Below the pieces are notes generated by a model that saw only the letters and a list, made by a program, of their open reading frames with translations, was not told the DNA's origin and did not search any database. Both the position numbers and the translations under genes were made by a program. Positions 25,101-31,268 of a DNA stretch of 39,351 nt are shown here, piece after piece; the first letter of the stretch is position 1, and every line of letters starts with the position of its first letter. The DNA is from Verrucomicrobiota bacterium (GTDB lineage Bacteria > Verrucomicrobiota > Verrucomicrobiia > Opitutales > Opitutaceae). Location of the stretch: the NCBI GenBank assembly GCA_026398135.1, contig JAPLTN010000094.1, positions 1 through 39,351 of the forward strand, given 5' to 3'.

Positions 25101-26397
25101 AACCATCAAATTCCGGGAACAGTGCCGCCGAGCGATTACGGATCTTTATCCGCGGATTGGATTGAAAGGGATTTTGGCCTTCTCCCAAGAAGTCGCGCAT
25201 CCGTTCGACGTCGGTATTGCGCTAGGCTCGGTGGACTCAAACGAGCCCGAAATAGCTCTCCTGCCGGCCTCGCTTCGCGCAGACGAAAAATTGATCGACC
25301 TTGTCCGTGGTTTCATCGCGGCACGATTTGAGCAACGAGGTCTTGCGTGGGTCCACGAATTGCCGCTCTCGTCGTGGGTGCCCGCCGATGTGGGACTATT
25401 TTTTTCAATTCTTCCGTTCACCCAGCTGGTATGGGAGGCGGCTGAGAAACTACTGGGTGACAGGGCCGCAGAATATTGGCAGCACATTGAAGTTTGGCCA
25501 AACGGGGATTCGGCGTGGTTGTTTCAAGCGACCGAGAAATTGCTGCAATATGATCGCGGATCATCGGCCTTGCGGGCGATCAACAGTGCACTTTATCAGG
25601 ATAAAAGCGTCCCCTCGGAGCTGGCCATCCGCGTGGTGAAGTGCTTTCTGCGCACTTTCTCGGGCAAACGCCCCGACGATCTGCACGATCTTCGTGAGGT
25701 GATTAAATTTCTGCAGTCTGTGCCTGACATCAATGTGGAGGAACTCGGCGCTATCGAATGGGAATTACTGCCAGTGCTTGATCGCTTCAGCGGTGGATCG
25801 CCCAAAATTCTGGAGCAGAGCCTTGCCACGCAGCCCAGCTTTTTTGTCGAAGTGATCAAGGGCTGCTATCGCGGTAAAGGGGAGCCTGCGAAGGAAGCAC
25901 CAGAGAGTGACGAGAAGAAGACGCGGTTTGCGGAGCGGTGCTATCGTCTTTTGCACAACTGGCATTCATCGCCCGGATCAGCCAATGACCGTCTATTCGA
26001 TCCCGCAGCTCTGCGCCAGTGGATTTACGAGGTTCAAAAGCTGGCGGAGCCGACGGGGCACTGGGAAGTGGCCCAGTCCCACATCGGAAAAGTAATGACA
26101 TACGTTCCGCCCGATGACGACGGCCTGCCGATGAACCGGGGAGCCGCTGCGATCCTCGATGCTAATGATCACGATGACATGCGTCGTGGTTACCGCATCG
26201 AACTCTTTAACCGTCGTGGAGCTTACTTTGTCGGCGGCGGACAGGCAGACCGCGAAAAACAGAAGGAATACCAAGAACGAGCCAAACAGATGAACGAAGC
26301 GGGATTCACCAATATCGCGGCCATCCTGCGCTCGATGGCCGAAGAGTATGGCTACTCCGCCGAGCGGGCCGAGAAGAGCAATAATTCGGACTTTTAG
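22111..26397 (+). CDS. Large SIR2-domain protein, candidate anti-phage NADase
   Basis: A 1428-aa protein. The N-terminal SIR2-like domain (about 40-330) shows VMGTGVS (54-60), TLNYDT (164-169), IHLHG with the likely catalytic His211, and FVGCG (251-255), so the NAD site appears intact. The middle (about 340-560) looks like a degraded NTPase/STAND module: a Walker-B-like ILVVHPDLD and RSNGNIPLVLRYLAG (513-527), but no GxxGxGKS P-loop that I can find. The rest is helical, with no domain I know. Known relatives in style are DSR1/DSR2 and Avs5, which deplete NAD upon phage infection. The start is uncertain: ATG 22111 has AAGGA three bases before it, and GTG 22201 is an alternative. Composition looks less GC-rich than its neighbours. 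Confidence 0.8.
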   Translation: MILASLALFSTSPYEYPNLAVGIGLFIGQYVNPGGDTNLGGLKNAIQANQLVAVMGTGVSLAVSAPLEVEGFKVASWHGLIQHGIHRCRELGMLTDKRSDQLKEMVGWDNVDDLIYVAESVTKTLRGASAGTYQKWLNDTVGKLTVNDPRLIHASDRICKLLSTLNYDTLPEKVLKRVSVSWNESDQMSLAVNGQKVEAAGSDHDTVIHLHGVYQKAESVVLGSSSYRAVVSHPHTQAVLTLFGVGYTMMFVGCGETLADPNFSNFVRVVTEFLGETTKAHYVLCLEQDVEKWKAKKIPWLHPVSYGKKHEDLVPFLESLAKYRGEPPPEPPKGEPLIDPAGGSTFASEWARLIKRVPPDLAAELVLLGRKTATEKLALVEKGEVAELGIQTRFPDELVTFIAGFLASHGALDTAEGARWQIVRDTKSWQKAVDEKAVKNILVVHPDLDYEGGRSEFSQAAAANGHAVVFGTLLSRPDTESIVRLGQPARHELVAVLKKGGVPDAKAEQLATRSNGNIPLVLRYLAGTPERPMWAKPENIERIRPLALLGGWRSDNPADVAAIGVVAGGDYHAWISELFPILHGAEPPFVHNQNNFRPVSRYENWQLLGPYLTDAHLDRFNHAATTALRDDNLRLSVPSEMRLYSVADDSTPRCSEILRQGLAETAALLGGQSAALLQCSPNKAREVAFSVVSSVLKDADWKRWASLGSLLSLLAEADPETYLGIIRADLNKKEGSAVRHLFGEVEGGVFGRLYHSGLLWSLEVLAWKPEYLSRVALILAELDRSPLPDNLGNRPLGSLRTTLLPWLPQTLATVAERKVAVETVLRDFPEVGWELLLDLLPAHHGSSSPSQRPVWRDWIPPERDDGVTYGERREQETIYAELALKCAIGDSSKLKKLFEHLLYLPKPAFDAIIAALKSAVVTGMPERDRLPLWQRLVQEVKRYRKYADADWAAPPEIVALLEELAATIEPKSPEVRYQFLFNFGAHDFWETDDYDAETIKFREQCRRAITDLYPRIGLKGILAFSQEVAHPFDVGIALGSVDSNEPEIALLPASLRADEKLIDLVRGFIAARFEQRGLAWVHELPLSSWVPADVGLFFSILPFTQLVWEAAEKLLGDRAAEYWQHIEVWPNGDSAWLFQATEKLLQYDRGSSALRAINSALYQDKSVPSELAIRVVKCFLRTFSGKRPDDLHDLREVIKFLQSVPDINVEELGAIEWELLPVLDRFSGGSPKILEQSLATQPSFFVEVIKGCYRGKGEPAKEAPESDEKKTRFAERCYRLLHNWHSSPGSANDRLFDPAALRQWIYEVQKLAEPTGHWEVAQSHIGKVMTYVPPDDDGLPMNRGAAAILDANDHDDMRRGYRIELFNRRGAYFVGGGQADREKQKEYQERAKQMNEAGFTNIAAILRSMAEEYGYSAERAEKSNNSDF
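22157..22176 (+). promoter_or_regulatory. Perfect hairpin at the 5' end of the SIR2 gene
   Basis: Arms tcccaacc and ggttggga with loop ttgc, an eight-pair perfect stem. It falls within the first 25 codons if translation starts at 22111, or in the untranslated leader if it starts at 22201. Either an operator or an RNA structure is possible. Confidence 0.35.
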
Positions 26398-26527
26398 GGC
26401 CGTGTCGAGCTGATGGGTCTGAACTGGTATGGACTTGGGTTGGGGCTTCAGAAAAAAGAGATCTGCGTTGTTTCTTGATTTTTTGGAGTCGGGAAAGCGG
26501 AGGCCCGGCGAGCAGGACGTTGATTGC

Positions 26528-26950
26528 TTAAGCGATGAAGAGTTCGGCGCTGACTTTGAAACGGCCGGTGAGGCGGCGGATGTGGTCGGTGGTGAGGTTG
26601 CGCGTGCCTTTTAGGAGCTTGTAGGCGGTGGAGCGTTCTACGACGAGGAGCGCGGCGAGGTCGTCGCCCGTCATTTGGTTTTCTTCCAGTAAGAACTTGA
26701 GCGCTTTCAGTCCTTTGAGCTCGGGCGGGGGGCCGAGGTGCTCGGTTTCGTAGGTTTCGATCAACTGGCTGAGGAGTTCGAGGTAATCTTCCTGGTCGGC
26801 GTTCAGTTTGTGGCCGGCCAGAGCGTCTGTGATTTCGACCGTGTTATCGTAGGCGGTGCGGTCGTGGAGTGGACGCGGGACGTGCATCGCGATCAGGTCG
26901 GCGTAACGGACGGGAAGCTTGGCGGGGAGGGTCGTGGAAGTCTTTTTCAT
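26528..26950 (-). CDS. HigA-type antitoxin with XRE helix-turn-helix
   Basis: A 140-aa antitoxin. ATG 26950 is preferred to 26965 because it overlaps the preceding toxin stop (ATGA). The N-terminal half has the HigA-style DYLELLSQLIETYETEHLGP, which leads into the HTH domain (about 75-140): LKFLLEENQMTGDDLAALLV, ERSTAYKLLKGTRNLT and HIRRLTGRFKVSAELFI. HigA binds HigB and its own operator. Here the cognate toxin gene is reduced to its 3' part, so this is an orphan antitoxin that may still regulate or protect against related toxins. It is convergent to the SIR2 gene, with a featureless 130-base gap (26398-26527). Confidence 0.85.
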   Translation of the reverse strand: MKKTSTTLPAKLPVRYADLIAMHVPRPLHDRTAYDNTVEITDALAGHKLNADQEDYLELLSQLIETYETEHLGPPPELKGLKALKFLLEENQMTGDDLAALLVVERSTAYKLLKGTRNLTTDHIRRLTGRFKVSAELFIA

Positions 26951-27087
26951 AAGGTGTTTTTCCATGCGGCGCGGTCGTATTCGGCATGGGTAAGTACGTG
27001 CAGAATATATATGCAGCGCCGGTTGTAGTGGATGGCGGTGATGAGCCGGTAGGCGTTGGTGAGATTAAAAATGGTTCGATCAGCGGA
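26947..27087 (-). pseudogene. HigB-family toxin remnant, 5' part missing
   Basis: The frame directly upstream of and overlapping the antitoxin gene encodes 46 residues that match the C-terminal half of HigB (RelE superfamily mRNA endonuclease): DRTIFNLTNAYRLITAIHYN, then CIYILHVLTHAEYDRAAWKN. Upstream, the frame meets a TGA at 27088-27090, no start codon lies inside the remnant, and a palindromic repeat begins 22 bases beyond. A complete HigB is about 100 aa. The toxin therefore looks truncated and inactive. I read this directly from the minus strand. Confidence 0.75.
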
Positions 27088-27111
27088 TCACTTGGAACGT
27101 GAGTGCAAACC

Positions 27112-27136
27112 TTGGCCGGGGACGGCCAACACTACA
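27112..27136 (-). repeat. CTACA-edged palindrome, copy 4
   Basis: Arms ttggcc (27112-27117) and ggccaa (27124-27129) around ggggac, then cactaca. On the minus strand it reads TGTAG first, 49 bases after the folP stop and next to the broken HigB toxin. Confidence 0.55.
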
Positions 27137-27184
27137 GCTACGGAGTCGGTGGCTTTGCGGGCAAACCCGTGGATTGGTGATATT

Positions 27185-28069
27185 TTATTCTGCGCGCAGG
27201 GCGGCGGCGATCAGGGCGGCGCGGCGGTTGGCGGCGACGTCGTGGACGCGGTGGAGTTGCACGCCTTGGGCCATGGCTAGGGCGGTGGCGGCGAGGGTGG
27301 CTTCGAGGCGGTCGGCGGGGGTGGCGAGTTCGGGGAGGAGGTGGCCGAAGACGGATTTGCGCGAGACGCCGAGGAGGATCGGGCAGCCGAGGGTATGCAG
27401 GGCGGAGAGGTTGCGGAGTAGGGCGACGTTTTGCGGCTGGGTTTTGGCGAAGCCGATGCCGGGATCTAGGATGAGGCGGTCGGCGGGCAGGCCGGCGGCG
27501 GCGGCGAGCTCCAGCGAACGGCGGAAGAAGGCGAGGACGGAGTTGAGGAGCGGGGCTGAAGAAGCTGGTAGAGCTGGTAAGCTAGTAGAGTTAGTAGCGG
27601 AGATGGTAGGGTCGTGGTGCATGATGACCAGGGCGGCGCCGGTGTCGGCGGCGAGGCGGGCGAGGGCGGGGCCGCCGGGGCCTTGAAGGCCGTGGATGTC
27701 GTTTACGAGGTGCGCGCCGGCGGCGAGGGCGGCGGCGGCGACGGCGGGTTTATAGGTGTCGATCGAGAGGGGGATGGCCGGGAATTCGGCGGCGAGGGCG
27801 CGGAGGAGGGGCGCGGTGCGGGCGATCTCTTCGGCTTCGGAGATTTCGGTGTAGCCGGGGCGGGTGGATTGGCCGCCGATGTCGAGGAGGTCGGCTCCTT
27901 CGGCAACGAAGCGGCGGGCCTGGGCGAGGGCGGCTTCCAGGGTGGGCTGGCGGGAGTCTTGGTGGAAGGAATCGGGCGAGGTGTTGACTATGCCCATGAG
28001 ACGCGGCGCACCGCCGAGTTCGAGGCGGAGGTGACGGCAGGGGAGGAGGCCTTGGAAGGGGGGGGGCAC
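27185..28069 (-). CDS. folP: Dihydropteroate synthase
   Basis: FolP joins the pterin pyrophosphate to p-aminobenzoate and is the sulfonamide target. The protein (294 aa from GTG 28069; no clear ribosome site) contains MGIVNTSPDSFHQDSRQPTL, ADLLDIGGQSTRPGY, PLSIDTYKPAVA, VNDIHGL, ALVIMHHDP, LILDPGIGFAKT and LLGVSRKSVFG. These are all the expected pterin- and phosphate-binding elements. A Ser/Ala/Pro-rich insert at about 157-169, in the loop after MHHDP, results from an in-frame family C repeat. It is separated from folB-folK-pabBC by the SIR2/HigBA island. Confidence 0.94.
   Translation of the reverse strand: MPPPFQGLLPCRHLRLELGGAPRLMGIVNTSPDSFHQDSRQPTLEAALAQARRFVAEGADLLDIGGQSTRPGYTEISEAEEIARTAPLLRALAAEFPAIPLSIDTYKPAVAAAALAAGAHLVNDIHGLQGPGGPALARLAADTGAALVIMHHDPTISATNSTSLPALPASSAPLLNSVLAFFRRSLELAAAAGLPADRLILDPGIGFAKTQPQNVALLRNLSALHTLGCPILLGVSRKSVFGHLLPELATPADRLEATLAATALAMAQGVQLHRVHDVAANRRAALIAAALRAE
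27563..27600. repeat. Short repeat family C in frame inside folP
   Basis: Nearly the same string as the intergenic copies at 18626 and 28078 (agctggtagagctggtaagc and on). It encodes the linker TNSTSLPALPAS in FolP without breaking the frame. Confidence 0.65.
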
Positions 28070-28077
28070 GGAAGTGG

Positions 28078-28158
28078 AGCTGGTAAGCTAATAAGCTAGT
28101 AGAGCTAGTAAGTTAGTAATGCGGGGGGCGGGCAGGGAATGACCAATGTCCAATGACG
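28078..28158. repeat. Short repeat families C (28078-28121) and B (28137-28158) before folP
   Basis: The 155-base gap between the ThiY-like gene and folP is filled by a family C string, then a family B string (gaatgaccaatgtccaatga), then palindrome copy 5. No promoter-like sequence is evident. Confidence 0.6.
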
Positions 28159-28202
28159 GAGGATGGGGCGGCGGGGTGTTTTTAGGTGCGGGGCTCAGGG
28201 GC

Positions 28203-28229
28203 GGCGGGGTGCGGCGACCCCGCCCTACA
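28203..28229 (-). repeat. CTACA-edged palindrome, copy 5, touching the ThiY-like stop
   Basis: Arms ggcggggt (28203-28210) and accccgcc (28217-28224) around gcggcg, then ctaca. On the minus strand TGTAG supplies the TAG stop codon of the substrate-binding protein gene, so the palindrome begins at the very next base. Confidence 0.65.
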
Positions 28230-29235
28230 ATTTTGGGGCCGGGGGGAGATATTCGGTGCTCATGACGTCGGGCACTTTTAGGGCGCCGGGGGGGAGGAGT
28301 TTGAGGTCTTCGACGATTTTTAGCTGGCGGGCGTAGCGGGCGGGGTCGAGGCGGCCGATGCGGGTGGCGTCGGTGGCGTCGCGGCCGATGACGAGTTTTT
28401 CGTCGATGATCATTTGGCGGGAGAAGGCGAGGAAGGCGTCGGTGTTGTTGGGGTTGGCCTGCTTCATGGCGGCGTGGGCCGGGGCGGGGTCGCCTTCGAG
28501 GTAGTCGCGCCAGCCCCGAATGTACGCCGCGAGGAAGGCGCGGAGGGCGGCGGGGTTTTGCTTGGCCCATTCGGGGTTGGCGATGAGCACGGCGTAGGAG
28601 TCGTAGCCGGCGTCCCAGGCGTAGAGGTATTTGGGGGCGGGGGCGCCGCCTTGGGTGATGAAGAACGGCTCGGCGATGTAGTAGCCCTGCTGGATGAAGG
28701 CGGGGTCGGCGATGAAGTTGGAGACGGAAAAATTGAAGGGGATTACGGTGAAATCGATGGCGTATTTCTGACGCAGGTAATCGAGGAAGATCCAGCCGGG
28801 GCGGGCCATGATTTTGCGGCCGGCGAGGTCTTTGAAATCGCGGACGGGGTTGTCGGCGTGGAGGAGAAAGACGGAGGGATCGTTTTGGAAGACGGCGGCG
28901 ACCTGGAGGAGGGGCAGGCCCTTGTGGACGTCGAGCAGGGTGGTGACACTTTCACCTTGGCCGAGCTGGGCCTGGCCGGTGGCGATGCGCTGGTTGACGA
29001 GGGCGTTGGGGCCGCCGGGGACGAGCGTGACGTCGAGCCCGGCTTCGCGGAACCAGCCCCGGGCCTGGGCTTGGAAGAGACCGCCGTGCTCGGGTTCGGG
29101 GACCCAGTCGAGCTGGACGGTGACGGGGGTGAGGGCGGGGTTGGCGTTTGAGGGCGAGGCAGCGTCTTTTTTGGCGCAGGCGGAGAGGGCGAGTGCGACA
29201 AGGGTGGCGAGTATCAGGCGAAGATGTTTTTTCAT
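28225..29235 (-). CDS. ABC transporter substrate-binding lipoprotein, NMT1/ThiY-like
   Basis: A 336-aa binding protein of the NMT1/THI5-like family. The start is ATG 29235, overlapping the permease stop. The signal peptide ends LALSAC (Cys20), so it is a lipoprotein. The core begins VTVQLDWVPEPEHGGLFQAQ, followed by ARGWFREAGLDVTLVPGG, very like ThiY, which binds formylaminopyrimidine, a thiamine precursor. Further family features are QLGQGESVTTLLD and VRDFKDLAGRKIM. Aliphatic sulfonate or riboflavin-precursor binders belong to the same superfamily, so the ligand is not certain. It is the last gene of the ATPase-permease-binding protein operon. Confidence 0.85.
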   Translation of the reverse strand: MKKHLRLILATLVALALSACAKKDAASPSNANPALTPVTVQLDWVPEPEHGGLFQAQARGWFREAGLDVTLVPGGPNALVNQRIATGQAQLGQGESVTTLLDVHKGLPLLQVAAVFQNDPSVFLLHADNPVRDFKDLAGRKIMARPGWIFLDYLRQKYAIDFTVIPFNFSVSNFIADPAFIQQGYYIAEPFFITQGGAPAPKYLYAWDAGYDSYAVLIANPEWAKQNPAALRAFLAAYIRGWRDYLEGDPAPAHAAMKQANPNNTDAFLAFSRQMIIDEKLVIGRDATDATRIGRLDPARYARQLKIVEDLKLLPPGALKVPDVMSTEYLPPAPKL

Positions 29236-30023
29236 TTTTCAGAAGCAGAGTAGCTGTCGTGCCAGTGGTGGAGGGTGAGCCAGGCGAGGGCGGAGACGGC
29301 GGCGACGAGGGCGAAACCGAGGGCGCAGCCGAGCAGGGCGGTGGCGTAGAGGGCGGGGATCTCGTTGCGGGCGCTGAAGAGCAGGGCGGTGATGCCGAGG
29401 CCGGATTTGCCGCCCGTGGTGGTGCCGACGAGGTAGTCGGCGGTGAGGGCTCCGATGGGGGCGAGGATGGCGGAGATGCGCAGGCCGGTGAAAAAATACG
29501 GCAGGGCGGCGGGAGCGCGGAGCAGGAGGAGTTCTTGCCAGCGGGAGGCGCGACCCATGCGGAAAAGGTCCACCTGGGCGCGCTCGACGGAGAGCAGGCC
29601 CTGGGTGGTGTTTACCACCAAGGGAAAAAACGAGATGAGGAAGGTGACGATGACCACGCTGGGCGCGCCGGGCCCGACCCAGAGAATGAGGATGGGGGCG
29701 ATGATGATGATGGGCACCATTTGCAGGGCCATGAGGTAGGGGTAAAGGGTGACGCGAATCAGGGAGGAGCTGGCGAGGAGCAGCGAGGCGGCGACTGATA
29801 GGGTGGCGGCGAGGCCAAAACCGGTGAGGGCGGTCAGGGCGGTGTAGCGGGTGGCGGAGAGGAGGGCGGGACCGTGGTCGCGGAAGGCGCTGAAAATGCG
29901 GGCGAGGTCGGGCAAGAGGAAACGCCTGGAAGCGGGGAGCGAGGCGTGGAGAAGTTGCCAGCCGAGGAGGAGCAGGGCGGCGAAGACGAAAGGCAGACAC
30001 CAGCGGAGGAGGCGCGAGTTCAT
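29232..30023 (-). CDS. ABC transporter permease, ThiX/SsuC-like
   Basis: A 263-aa inner-membrane permease with about six helices, starting MNSRLLRWCLPFVFAALLLL at ATG 30023. The binding-protein-dependent transport domain spans about residues 70-250, with PYLMALQMVPIIIIAPILIL and the coupling loop FRMGRASRWQELLLLRAPAA. Start and stop both overlap neighbours by ATGA (with the ATPase at 30020-30023, and with the binding protein at 29232-29235), so the three proteins are translated as a unit. Confidence 0.9.
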   Translation of the reverse strand: MNSRLLRWCLPFVFAALLLLGWQLLHASLPASRRFLLPDLARIFSAFRDHGPALLSATRYTALTALTGFGLAATLSVAASLLLASSSLIRVTLYPYLMALQMVPIIIIAPILILWVGPGAPSVVIVTFLISFFPLVVNTTQGLLSVERAQVDLFRMGRASRWQELLLLRAPAALPYFFTGLRISAILAPIGALTADYLVGTTTGGKSGLGITALLFSARNEIPALYATALLGCALGFALVAAVSALAWLTLHHWHDSYSASEK

Positions 30024-30841
30024 GGGGCGACGGGGGCGGAGGCCGGGGCGGAGGCGGCGTTCTCGGGGTCGAGGGCGCGGAGGCGGGCGGAGATGTCGGC
30101 CACGAGCTGGAGGTATTTTGGGGTGAGCCGGGTTTCGCCGCTGCGCGGGCCGGGCAGGTCGATGGGCAGGTCGTGGGCGATGCGGCCGGGGTGGGCGGCG
30201 AGGATGAGGATGCGTGAGGCGAGGAAAACGGCCTCGGCTACCGAGTGGGTGACGAAGAGGGCGGTCCAGCGTTGGCGGGAGTGGATGGCGAGCAGTTCTT
30301 CGCCGAGGCGGTCGCGGGTCATTTCGTCGAGCGCGCCGAAAGGTTCGTCGAGCAGGAGGATGCGGGGTTCGAGGGCGAGGGCGCGGGCGAGGGAGACGCG
30401 CATGCGCTGGCCGCCGGAGAGCTGGCGCGGGTAGGCGGAGGCACGGTCGGAGAGGCGCACCAGGGCGAGGGCGGCGTCGCGACGGCGGGTGCGCTCGGCG
30501 GCGGGCATGCGGCGGAGGCGAAGGAGGGTCTCTACATTGGCGGCGACGTTTAGCCAGGGGAGCAGAGTGGGGTCTTGGAAAACGTAGGCGAGGTCGTCGC
30601 CGCCACCGGGAGCGTGGCCGTTGACGGAAAGTTGGCCGGAGCTGGGGGCGGCGAGGCCGGAGAGGAGGCGGAGGAGGGTGGATTTGCCGCAGCCGGACGG
30701 GCCGAGGATGGCGACGAATTCACCGGGATCGATGGCGAGGTCGAGCGGGGCGAGGACCTCGGGGCCGGTGGGGCCGAAACGCTTGGTCACCGCTTGGAGG
30801 CGGATTTGCGAGGGGGGCGTGATGGAGCTTGGAAAGGGCAA
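30020..30841 (-). CDS. ABC transporter ATP-binding protein, ThiZ/SsuB-like
   Basis: A 273-aa ATPase energising the importer. Walker A GPSGCGKST, Q-loop YVFQDPTLLPWLN, signature QLSGGQRMRVSLARAL, Walker B ILLLDEPFGALD, and the H-loop FVTHSVAEA are all present. This arrangement is typical of NMT1/SsuB/ThiZ ATPases. The likely start is TTG 30841, because no ATG or GTG lies in frame before IRLQAVTKRFG; the call is moderate. I looked for a thiamine riboswitch in the gap to the rpmB terminator and saw none. A short Ala/Pro tail ends the protein. Confidence 0.9.
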   Translation of the reverse strand: MPFPSSITPPSQIRLQAVTKRFGPTGPEVLAPLDLAIDPGEFVAILGPSGCGKSTLLRLLSGLAAPSSGQLSVNGHAPGGGDDLAYVFQDPTLLPWLNVAANVETLLRLRRMPAAERTRRRDAALALVRLSDRASAYPRQLSGGQRMRVSLARALALEPRILLLDEPFGALDEMTRDRLGEELLAIHSRQRWTALFVTHSVAEAVFLASRILILAAHPGRIAHDLPIDLPGPRSGETRLTPKYLQLVADISARLRALDPENAASAPASAPVAP

Positions 30842-30892
30842 GATGACTCGGGCAATTGGACTGGCGAAGGAGAAGGGCGCAAATCCGGGCGC

Positions 30893-30926
30893 AAAAAAAC
30901 CCGCAGCCGTGGGGGCTGCGGGTTTT
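30893..30926 (-). terminator. Rho-independent terminator of rpmB
   Basis: A 13-pair perfect stem, aaaacccgcagcc (30896-30908) with ggctgcgggtttt (30914-30926). On the minus strand it is followed by a run of seven T. The structure could also stop plus-strand transcription. It isolates rpmB from the ABC transporter genes. A family E repeat pair (30875-30899) abuts it. Confidence 0.92.
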
Positions 30927-30959
30927 GGCGTGGTGGTTTAAACGACGCGGGAGGAGGGG

Positions 30960-31190
30960 TTAAACCTTCTCGACGAGGCCGGCCTTGATGGCCTTGACCG
31001 AGACGAGGACGCGTTTGGTGCCTCCGTTGGCGGTTTTGATGCGGATGCGCTGCAAGTTCGGTTTGAAGGTGCGCTTGGTGATCGACGTGATGTGGGTGCC
31101 GATGCCGCCGCTTTTCTTGGACTGACCCTTACGGTGAATGATGGAACCCTTGGTGGGGCGTTTGCCGGTGATAGCGCAGATGCGAGCCAT
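30960..31190 (-). CDS. rpmB: Large-subunit ribosomal protein bL28
   Basis: A 76-aa ribosomal protein from ATG 31190. It opens MARICAITGKRPTKGSIIHR, and the FKPNLQRIRIK motif confirms L28. The segment between (KGQSKKSGGIGTHITSITKR) is longer than in the common form, and only one Cys is present, so this is a zinc-free variant. It forms its own transcription unit ending in a strong terminator. The gap to vapC (31191-31268) probably holds its promoter, which I cannot pinpoint. Confidence 0.97.
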   Translation of the reverse strand: MARICAITGKRPTKGSIIHRKGQSKKSGGIGTHITSITKRTFKPNLQRIRIKTANGGTKRVLVSVKAIKAGLVEKV

Positions 31191-31268
31191 GGTAGTGCGT
31201 GGGTTGAGTTAAAAGGTTCAGAGAAAGGGGGGCGGGGTGAGGGTGTGCAAGGGAAAAGACCGACGATT

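Noticed and set aside
30842-30960. Thiamine riboswitch before the ABC transporter
   Set aside because: The interval shows only repeat units and the rpmB terminator; none of the conserved TPP boxes are visible.
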